Origin: DAOUAG01 sp034432935
GTDB lineage: Bacteria; Chloroflexota; Dehalococcoidia; SM23-28-2; RBG-16-64-32
Direction of reading: 5' to 3'
Length of the DNA: 64,000 nt
Assembly: GCA_034432935.1 (NCBI GenBank)
Contig: DAOUBD010000028.1
Coordinates: forward strand, 4,915 to 68,914
Shown: piece after piece, positions 58,312-64,000 of the stretch
How positions within the stretch are numbered: position 1 is the first letter of the stretch
Layout: each line of letters opens with the position of its first letter
Notes under the pieces: generated by a model
The model's database searches: none
What the model was told of the DNA's origin: nothing
Seen by the model: the letters and a program-made list of their open reading frames with translations, nothing else
Program-made: the position numbers and the translations under genes

Positions 58312-59336
58312 AGGTAGAGAGCGCCATCGTGGCCACGTCCATCGTGGGTCTGGCGGAGCATGCGCGCCGTTTGGAGCAAGCCGGCTACGATTCCGTGATC
58401 ACGCCGGAAGCGGGGCACGACCCGTTCCTGCCTCTGATGATCATCGCCGAGCACACCCAGCGCCTAAGGTTCGGCACCGGGGTGGCCATCGCCTTCCCCC
58501 GCAGTCCCATGGTCACGGCTCAGATAGCTTGGGACCTCCAACGCTTCTCGGGCGGGCGTTTCCTCTTGGGCATGGGGACACAGGTCAAGGGCCACAACGA
58601 GCGCCGCTACTCGACCCCCTGGCCCTCGCCGCCGGGCCCCCGCCTGCGGGAGTACATCCTGTGCCTGAAGGCGATCTTCAAGACGTTCCAGACGGGGGCG
58701 CGGCCCGATTTCCAGGGCAAGCACTATCAGTTCACCCTCATCTCCCCTTTCTTCAACCCTGGGCCTAACGATCCTCCGGCCGACCGTGTGCCCATCTACA
58801 TCTCCGCCGTGAACCGCTACAACTGCCGGCTGGTGGGGGAGCTGTGCGACGGCATCCGCATGCACGGCTTCAACACGGCAAAATACACCAGGGAGGTGAT
58901 CCTGCCCGCCATCAAGGAAGGGGCGGAGAAGGCCGGGCGCGATATGTCGGAGATCGACATCGTGGCCGGCACCTTCGTCATCACGGGGAAGAACTGGGAC
59001 GAGGTGGAGAAGGCGAAGGCGCCCGTGCGGCAACAGCTCTCGTTCTACGCCTCGACGCGCGCCTACTTCCCGGTGCTGGAGGTGCACGGCTGGCAGGACG
59101 TGGGCCAACGGCTCTTCCGCCTCTCGATGGAGGGCAAATGGACGGAGATGGCCAGCGCCATAACCGACGAGATGCTGGACGAGTTCGCCATAGTCGCCCC
59201 TTACGATGAGCTGGTGCCCCGGCTCAAGGAGCGCTTCGCCGGTCTGGCGACGACGCTGGACTTCGGGTTTGGCGTCCGCACGCCGGAGGAGCACGAACGG
59301 CTGAGCGAGATCGTGTCGGAGATCAAGAAGCTTTAG
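58308..59336 (+). CDS. LLM-class F420-dependent oxidoreductase (TIGR03617-like)
   Basis: A 342-residue luciferase-like monooxygenase. It has ARRLEQAGYDSVITPEAGHDPFLPL, TGVAIAFPRSPMVTAQIAWDLQRFSGGRFLLGMGTQVKGHNERRY and HGFNTAKYTREVILPAIKEGAEKAGRD, an LLM barrel typical of F420-linked members of the TIGR03617 branch. It probably uses F420 (or FMN) to reduce or oxidise a small organic compound. ATG at 58308 with AAAGGAGGACGCCG upstream; coupled to the epoxide hydrolase, which suggests both act on one degradation route. F420 genes are not in the window. Confidence 0.9.
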   Translation: MKVESAIVATSIVGLAEHARRLEQAGYDSVITPEAGHDPFLPLMIIAEHTQRLRFGTGVAIAFPRSPMVTAQIAWDLQRFSGGRFLLGMGTQVKGHNERRYSTPWPSPPGPRLREYILCLKAIFKTFQTGARPDFQGKHYQFTLISPFFNPGPNDPPADRVPIYISAVNRYNCRLVGELCDGIRMHGFNTAKYTREVILPAIKEGAEKAGRDMSEIDIVAGTFVITGKNWDEVEKAKAPVRQQLSFYASTRAYFPVLEVHGWQDVGQRLFRLSMEGKWTEMASAITDEMLDEFAIVAPYDELVPRLKERFAGLATTLDFGFGVRTPEEHERLSEIVSEIKKL

Positions 59337-59344
59337 CCGGACCT

Positions 59345-59575
59345 GAAGGCCGCCCCTGCTTCGAGGGCCTCGGCATCAGCGGGGGTTGTACGGGGCTCGG
59401 CGTGAGTGGCGATTTGGCCCGACATCCCTTCCCGCTCATCCTGAGCCGTGTCGAAGGATGAGCGGGGTTCTGCTCGCGCTGCCACCCTCCTTCCCGCTCG
59501 CCCTGAGGCACTCGAAGGATGAGCGGAGCATGCGGGCGGCTCATGCTTCGAGGGCCTCAGCATGAGCGGGAGTAA
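59345..59575. repeat. Palindromic repeat cluster
   Basis: Fills most of the 350-base gap between the LLM and acyl-CoA synthetase genes. It has CTTCGAGGGCCTCGGCATCAGCGG (59359-59382), CCGCTCATCCTGAGCCGTGTCGAAGGATGAGCGG (about 59432-59465), CTCGCCCTGAGGCACTCGAAGGATGAGCGG and GCTCATGCTTCGAGGGCCTCAGCATGAGCGGGAG (about 59539-59572). About 59357-59436 is the inverted partner of 53619-53705. Confidence 0.85.
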
Positions 59576-59686
59576 ACAACTCCCGGCCTACCGCCGTCAG
59601 TGCACACGGCGGCCTGCGGCCGCCGGCGCGGCGGGACGTGATACACTCCCCTCAGAGTACGGCCGGGCTGCGGAGGACCAGCTACC

Positions 59687-61591
59687 ATGGACGGAGAGAC
59701 CTACTGGCCCCTGAAGCGATACCAGGACATCTATCAGCGCTCCCTAGACGACCCCGAGGGCTTCTGGGCGGAGGAGGCCCGCCAGCTCGAGTGGTTCCGG
59801 CCTTGGGAACGCGTGCTGGAGTGGGAGCCGCCTTTCGCCCGCTGGTTCGTGGGAGGCCGGCTCAACGCCTCCTACCTGTGCCTGGACCGCCACTTCCGCT
59901 CGTGGCGCAAGAGCAAGGTGGCCATCTACTGGGAGGGCGAGCCCGGCGACTCCAGAACCTTGAGCTACTCCACCCTCTACCGGGAGGTGAACCGCGCCGC
60001 CTCGCTCCTTAAAAAGCTCGGAGTCGGCAAGGGCGACGCGGTGGCCCTCTACCTCCCCATGGTGCCCGAACTGCCCATCTTCATGCTGGCCTGCGCCCGC
60101 ATCGGGGCCGTGCATACCGTCGTCTTCTCCGGCTTCAGTGCTCAGGCGCTGGCGGAGCGCATGACCGATGTTGGCGCCAAGGTGCTGGTGACGGCGGACG
60201 GTGGCTACCGCCGCGGCAAGGTCATCCCGCTTAAGCAGATCGCCGATGAGGCGATGGCCCTGGCGCCGGGCGTGCAGACGGCCATCGTCTTACGGCGCAC
60301 CGGCAGCGACGTGACCATGCGTCCTGGGCGCGACCTCTGGCTGCACGATCTCCTGGAAGGCGCTTCCCTTTACGTGGCCCCGGAGGAGGTCGAGGCCACC
60401 CACCCGCTCTACATCCTGTACACGTCCGGCACCACCGGCAAGCCCAAAGGGATCGTCCACAGCACCGGCGGATACCTGGTGTTCAACTACTCCACCTACA
60501 GGTGGGCCTTCGCCATCCGCGACGACTCCGTGTACTGGTGCACCGCCGACGTCGGCTGGGTCACGGGCCACAGCGCCATCGTCTATGCCCCCCTCATGCA
60601 TGGGGCCTCGCTGGTGATGTACGAGGGCGCCCCGGACTACCCCCAGCTCGACCGCTGGTGGGAGATCATCGAAAAGTACCGCGTCACCGTCTTTTACACC
60701 TCCCCCACGGCCATCCGTATGTTCATGAGCCACAGTACGGACTGGCTGGCGCGGCATGACCTGTCTAGCCTGGAACTCTTGGGCACGGTGGGAGAGCCCA
60801 TCAACCCAGCGGCCTGGAAGTGGTATTACCGCTTCGTGGGCGGCGAACGCTGTCCCATCGTCGACACCTGGTGGCAAACGGAGACGGGCGGCTTCATGAT
60901 CGCCCCCGCGCCGGGCATCCAGCCGGTGCCCCTAAAACCAGGGTCGGCCGGGTTTCCCCTGCCTGGCGTGGACGCCGCCGTGGTCGATCACGAGGGCCGG
61001 GAGCTGCCGCCTGGCGAGCGGGGCCTGCTCGTCATCCGCCGCCCCTGGCCGGGCATCATGCTGGGGATCCACAACGACCCCGACCGCTACCGGCAGACCT
61101 ACTGGAGCCGGTTCTCCGGGGTCTACTACGCCGGCGACTACGCTGTTCGCGATGCCGACGGTTACTTCTGGCTGCTGGGCCGGGCCGACGAGGTGATAAA
61201 GGTGGCCGGGCACCGCCTCGGCAGCCTGGAGCTGGAGAACGCCGCCGTGGGCCATCCGGCCGTAGCCGAGGCCGCAGCCGTCGCCCGCGAGGACCCCGTC
61301 AAGGGCGAGGTAATCGTTATCTTCGCCATCCTGGCAGAGGGCTACCAGCCTACGGACCGGCTGGAGGACGAGATCAAGGCTCACATGCGCCTCACCGTGG
61401 GCCCCATAGCCGTGCCGGAGCAGATCCTCTTCGTGCGCAAGCTCCCTAAGACCCGCAGCGGCAAGATAATGCGCCGGGTCCTGGCTGCTGTAGCCTCCGG
61501 TAGGCCGGTGGGCGACATCACCACCCTGGAGGACGAGGCCTCGGTCGAGGAAGTCAGGCAGGCCTATGAGGAGCTGGCGGGTTCGCTGTAG
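59687..61591 (+). CDS. Acyl-CoA synthetase (acetyl/propionyl-CoA synthetase type)
   Basis: A 634-residue adenylate-forming enzyme that activates a short carboxylic acid with ATP and CoA. The N-terminal ACS cap (YWPLKRYQDIYQRSLDDPEGFWAEEAR) resembles acetyl-CoA synthetase; the P-loop is YTSGTTGKPKG, then WWQTETGGFMI, YAGDYAVRDADGYFWLLGRADEVIKVAGHRLG and a C-terminal PKTRSGKIMRR with the acetylatable Lys. Whether it takes acetate, propionate or another acid cannot be settled here. ATG at 59687 has GGAGGACCAGCTACC upstream; a TACACT element is about 40 bases upstream (59642-59647). Confidence 0.95.
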   Translation: MDGETYWPLKRYQDIYQRSLDDPEGFWAEEARQLEWFRPWERVLEWEPPFARWFVGGRLNASYLCLDRHFRSWRKSKVAIYWEGEPGDSRTLSYSTLYREVNRAASLLKKLGVGKGDAVALYLPMVPELPIFMLACARIGAVHTVVFSGFSAQALAERMTDVGAKVLVTADGGYRRGKVIPLKQIADEAMALAPGVQTAIVLRRTGSDVTMRPGRDLWLHDLLEGASLYVAPEEVEATHPLYILYTSGTTGKPKGIVHSTGGYLVFNYSTYRWAFAIRDDSVYWCTADVGWVTGHSAIVYAPLMHGASLVMYEGAPDYPQLDRWWEIIEKYRVTVFYTSPTAIRMFMSHSTDWLARHDLSSLELLGTVGEPINPAAWKWYYRFVGGERCPIVDTWWQTETGGFMIAPAPGIQPVPLKPGSAGFPLPGVDAAVVDHEGRELPPGERGLLVIRRPWPGIMLGIHNDPDRYRQTYWSRFSGVYYAGDYAVRDADGYFWLLGRADEVIKVAGHRLGSLELENAAVGHPAVAEAAAVAREDPVKGEVIVIFAILAEGYQPTDRLEDEIKAHMRLTVGPIAVPEQILFVRKLPKTRSGKIMRRVLAAVASGRPVGDITTLEDEASVEEVRQAYEELAGSL

Positions 61592-61609
61592 GGGCGCGAC
61601 AGGCCCGGG

Positions 61610-63154
61610 CTAGTAGTCCCCGGCCTCTTCGCCGCCGTTCTCCTGCGCCACGAACAGCCGGTAGACGCGGTCGAAGGACTCTCTGTCCAACACCGGCTCG
61701 CGGCCGTCGTAGGCGGCGCTCTCCTGAAGCATGTCCAGGACGTCGCGGGCCGATGATGCCCGCGGGTGCAGGTGCGGGTTGCTGAACATCTTCTCCACCA
61801 CGTAGTCCAGGGCCCCCTCCTGGACCAGGATCTTCCGCTGCCGGGCCGTCTGGCGAAGGATCTCCATGAACTCCTGCGGGCGCGGGTTCGGCACCAGCAC
61901 CTTGTAGGGGATGCGGCGCAGAAGGGCATCATCCGCCAGCTCCCGCACCTTCAGATCGGTGCTGAACAGAAGCTGCACCCGGAAGGGCACCGTGAGCTTT
62001 TCACCGGTGACCAACGTCAGGGTGTCCCAACCGCGGTCCAGAGGTATGAGCCAGCGTGTGAGCTGCTCCCGGGCCTCCACCTTCTGGCGCCCGAAATCAT
62101 CCACCACCAGAAGGCCGCCTTGGACCTTGATGTGGGGCGGCGCCTGGTAGAACCGCGACTGGGGGTCATAGGCCAGGTCCAGCACCTCGCGCCCTACCTC
62201 AGCCCCCAGGACGATGGCCGGGCGCTTGATCAGGACCCAGCGTCTGTCCACCTTGGCGTCATCCTTGTTCATGTTGAGGCCATCCAGGTCCTCCGCCATC
62301 TCGTGGATGGACTGGTCGAAGACCCGGATCACCTGGCCATAGGCGTAGATAGCGTAGGGCACCAGCATGAAGCCTAAGAGGTCCCGCGCGAACTGCTCCA
62401 AGAGGACAGTCTTGCCGTTGCCTGACGGGCCGTATAATATGGCTGCCTTGCCCGAGTAGAGGGCGCGGGCGATGGAGTCGGCCGTTTCGCTGGAGAAGAC
62501 AAGGCTGTTGATGATGGACTTGATGCGGGCCCTGCCGGGGTCTTGTTTCTGAGCCAACACCCGGCGCATCACTTCGGAATACTGTTCCGCCGTGACGGGT
62601 GCGGGGCCCGCGTACCGGCTCCTCTCTAGCGCTTCCGCCACCCTCGCCCGGCCTTTCTCGGACAGGCGGTACCGGTAGTTTCCGGTGTACAGGTCCGACT
62701 GGCTGATCACCTCCAGGAGGCGCTCCTCAGCCAGAGCCGAGGCCAGCTGTTGCACGATGCTGGGGCCCAGGCCAAGGCGGCGGATGAGCTGGGCCATGGA
62801 GGGCGTGCCTGAGTAGTGCACGATCTTGAGCATGAGGTCCGTCAAGAAGGCCTTGGAGAGACCGACGTCCAAGAGGGTCTTGGGCTGGGGCGGGAACATG
62901 CCTCCGCCCGGGGCTTCCGCCTCCTCTAACGTCGTCGTCGAGGCGGCGATGAACTGAGAGAGGGAATCGGCCTCCGGCGCTGGCTTTCGGTCTGCCCGAG
63001 GGACGGGCGGGAGAGAGGATGGAATGATGGGCCTAGGTCGCGGCCGCAGGGCGGGCGAGCCAGGCGGGGCGGTACCATGCGGACCCTCGGGGTCCTCTTC
63101 CTCCTCCGGTATGAGGATCAGGGAATCGTCTTCCAGTTCGCGGTCTTTGGCCAT
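61610..63154 (-). CDS. AAA family ATPase with N-terminal winged-helix region
   Basis: A 514-residue protein. Residues 1-75 are acidic then Pro/Arg-rich and disordered; about 90-170 form a winged-helix region (LTDLMLKIVHYSGTPSMAQLIRRLGLG, RYRLSEKGRARVAEAL); the AAA core has Walker A LYGPSGNGKTVLL (about residues 235-247), Walker B GGLLVVDDFGRQ and LLFSTDLKVRELADDALLRRIPYK. Related proteins are frequent in Chloroflexota but of unknown function; an expression-control or pilus-related role is possible. ATG at 63154 follows GGCGGGGGAACC. Divergent from rex with a 244-base gap. Confidence 0.85.
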   Translation of the reverse strand: MAKDRELEDDSLILIPEEEEDPEGPHGTAPPGSPALRPRPRPIIPSSLPPVPRADRKPAPEADSLSQFIAASTTTLEEAEAPGGGMFPPQPKTLLDVGLSKAFLTDLMLKIVHYSGTPSMAQLIRRLGLGPSIVQQLASALAEERLLEVISQSDLYTGNYRYRLSEKGRARVAEALERSRYAGPAPVTAEQYSEVMRRVLAQKQDPGRARIKSIINSLVFSSETADSIARALYSGKAAILYGPSGNGKTVLLEQFARDLLGFMLVPYAIYAYGQVIRVFDQSIHEMAEDLDGLNMNKDDAKVDRRWVLIKRPAIVLGAEVGREVLDLAYDPQSRFYQAPPHIKVQGGLLVVDDFGRQKVEAREQLTRWLIPLDRGWDTLTLVTGEKLTVPFRVQLLFSTDLKVRELADDALLRRIPYKVLVPNPRPQEFMEILRQTARQRKILVQEGALDYVVEKMFSNPHLHPRASSARDVLDMLQESAAYDGREPVLDRESFDRVYRLFVAQENGGEEAGDY

Positions 63155-63306
63155 GGTTCCCCCGCCAACCCGTTCGTCGATGCACGATAGCCGAGGCCAA
63201 TAGGGCGCCTCACACAGGTAAGACGCCTATGGGCATAGCGGCGTTACGAACCGGCGGCGGCGCCTGCGGGCGCCAGGAGGGCGATTGTAGAAATCTGCAC
63301 AAAGTA

Positions 63307-63336
63307 TTGACCCTGGGCCGCGGCGAATGCTATAAG
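63307..63336 (+). promoter_or_regulatory. Promoter of rex (TTGACC-18-TATAAG)
   Basis: TTGACC at 63307-63312 and TATAAG at 63331-63336, spaced by 18 bases and with TGC before the -10, lie upstream of the ATG at 63399. The region is AT-richer than the rest. No clear Rex box (TTGTGA-N8-TCACAA) was seen. The remainder of the 244-base AAA/rex gap shows nothing else. Confidence 0.55.
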
Positions 63337-63398
63337 GAACTCAAACCCGTTTGCTGCGCATTGATCAGATTAATCGATGAGATAGACGAGAAAAGGAT

Positions 63399-64000
63399 AT
63401 GGACATCCCAGCCGTAGTCATCGACCGCCTCCCGCTGTACGCCAGGGCCCTTGCCAGCCTGGACAACCAGGGCCGGGATGTGGTGAGTTCTCAGGAGTTG
63501 GGCGGCCTTCTGAACGTCACCCCGGCGCAGATAAGGAAAGACCTCAGCTACTTCGGTCGCTTCGGAAAACAGGGCCGCGGCTACAACGTCCGCAAGCTGT
63601 TGGAGGAGCTGCGGCAGATTTTGGGGCTGAACCGCCAATGGAGGATGGCGCTGGTGGGCATCGGACGGCTGGGACGCGCCATCCTTGGCTACGAGGGGTT
63701 CGCGCCCCAGGGCTTCAAGATCGTCGAGGCCTTCGACTCTGACCCCCGGGTCGTCGGAAAGCAGATGAACGGCCTGGTGATCAGAGACACCAAGGACTTG
63801 GAGAAAGTGCTCAAGGAGAACCCCGTGGACGTGGGCATCGTGGCCGTGCCGGCCGAGGCTGCCCAGGAAGTCATCGACGCGCTGGTGCGCTGCGGTGTCC
63901 GCGCCATCCTCAACTATGCGCCGGTGGCGGCCCACGTGCCCCGGGACGTGCAGATCAAGCGCATCGACCCCGTCCTCGCCCTCCAGGGGATGACCTACTA
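63399..64000 (+). CDS. rex: Redox-sensing transcriptional repressor Rex (3' truncated by window)
   Basis: At least 200 residues of Rex, which binds NADH or NAD+ and represses respiratory or fermentative genes when NADH is low. The DNA-binding winged helix is visible (LPLYARALASLDNQGRDVVSSQELGGLLNVTPAQIRKDLSYFGRFGKQGRGYNV, residues about 11-63), then the Rossmann loop VGIGRLGRAIL (about 88-98), AFDSDPRVVG and the domain-swap start. The usual length is about 210, so only a few residues are missing. ATG at 63399 has AAAAGG near it; promoter upstream. Divergent from the AAA gene. Confidence 0.95.
   Translation, partial: MDIPAVVIDRLPLYARALASLDNQGRDVVSSQELGGLLNVTPAQIRKDLSYFGRFGKQGRGYNVRKLLEELRQILGLNRQWRMALVGIGRLGRAILGYEGFAPQGFKIVEAFDSDPRVVGKQMNGLVIRDTKDLEKVLKENPVDVGIVAVPAEAAQEVIDALVRCGVRAILNYAPVAAHVPRDVQIKRIDPVLALQGMTY

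Noticed and set aside
53440..59575. Palindromic repeats considered as a CRISPR array
   Set aside because: The repeats are unevenly spaced, occur in both orientations and are not separated by spacers of constant length; no cas gene is present.
63229..63417. A 62-codon frame in the rex upstream region
   Set aside because: It overlaps the rex promoter and start, has no ribosome site and no family resemblance.
1..64000. tRNA or rRNA genes
   Set aside because: I looked for T-loop strings and CCA-end patterns and saw none; a GATTCGAA string near 984 is inside lipA coding sequence.

Overview
The window is GC-rich (by eye about two thirds G+C), gene-dense bacterial chromosome carrying 59 protein-coding genes that I support (two of them cut by the window ends), and no rRNA, tRNA or CRISPR array that I could find. 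Gene content points to Chloroflexota, most likely a Dehalococcoidia-like lineage: a DUF5679-type zinc ribbon, an F420-type LLM oxidoreductase, secreted proteins ending in dockerin-like repeats, a geranylgeranyl-reductase-family flavoprotein, CopC/CopD/cytochrome fusions and Rex. This assignment is inference from gene content; no rRNA is present to confirm it.

Layout. 1-8.5 kb: a gene tail, a lipoprotein cyclophilin, lipoyl synthase, an orphan response regulator with a degenerate receiver, a secreted PD40/dockerin protein, enoyl-CoA hydratase, a 46-residue zinc ribbon, a double VOC protein and a histidine kinase/response regulator pair. 8.5-13 kb: a MoxR-type ATPase with a giant VWA partner. 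13-17 kb: CoaE, an arylsulfotransferase-like propeller and EtfBA. 17-23.6 kb: a CSLREA/beta-helix/dockerin protein, a GH38 alpha-mannosidase coupled to a PHP hydrolase, and a tandem universal stress protein. 23.6-27.4 kb: NagA, then a cyclic-di-GMP-I riboswitch in front of a GGDEF cyclase, an HD-GYP phosphodiesterase and an unknown gene, all coupled. 27.4-37.3 kb: PIG-L deacetylase, ceramidase-like hydrolase, a GNAT-threonine dehydratase fusion, a GYD protein, Gfo/Idh/MocA dehydrogenase, MFS exporter, DegT aminotransferase, SDR and zinc alcohol dehydrogenase. 37.4-46.1 kb: a GAF/HD-GYP protein, a second SDR between two repeat clusters, CinA, two small secreted proteins, acyl-CoA dehydrogenase, HpaI-type aldolase and a geranylgeranyl-reductase-like flavoprotein.

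46.1-52.6 kb is the most unusual stretch: eight co-oriented genes for membrane or exported proteins built around two CopC domains and a CopC-CopD-YtkA-like-cytochrome c fusion, with two (perhaps three) paralogues of a small domain marked by FFGxxHNxTHxID. I read it as a copper-handling or copper/respiration system with an undescribed His/Cys module. 52.6-64 kb: SDR, CAP-domain secreted protein, class III aminotransferase, kinase-like phosphotransferase, an epoxide-hydrolase/LLM pair, acyl-CoA synthetase, a winged-helix AAA ATPase and the start of Rex.

Regulation visible in the DNA: many -10 elements (TATAAT, TAGAAT, TATGAT, TATACT) lie 6-11 bases from a start codon, so leaderless or nearly leaderless mRNAs look common; RTTAA repeats spaced 11 bp occur at two promoters; and palindromic repeat clusters (about 30-base hairpins, in two cases embedded in longer composites) fill most of the larger intergenic gaps.
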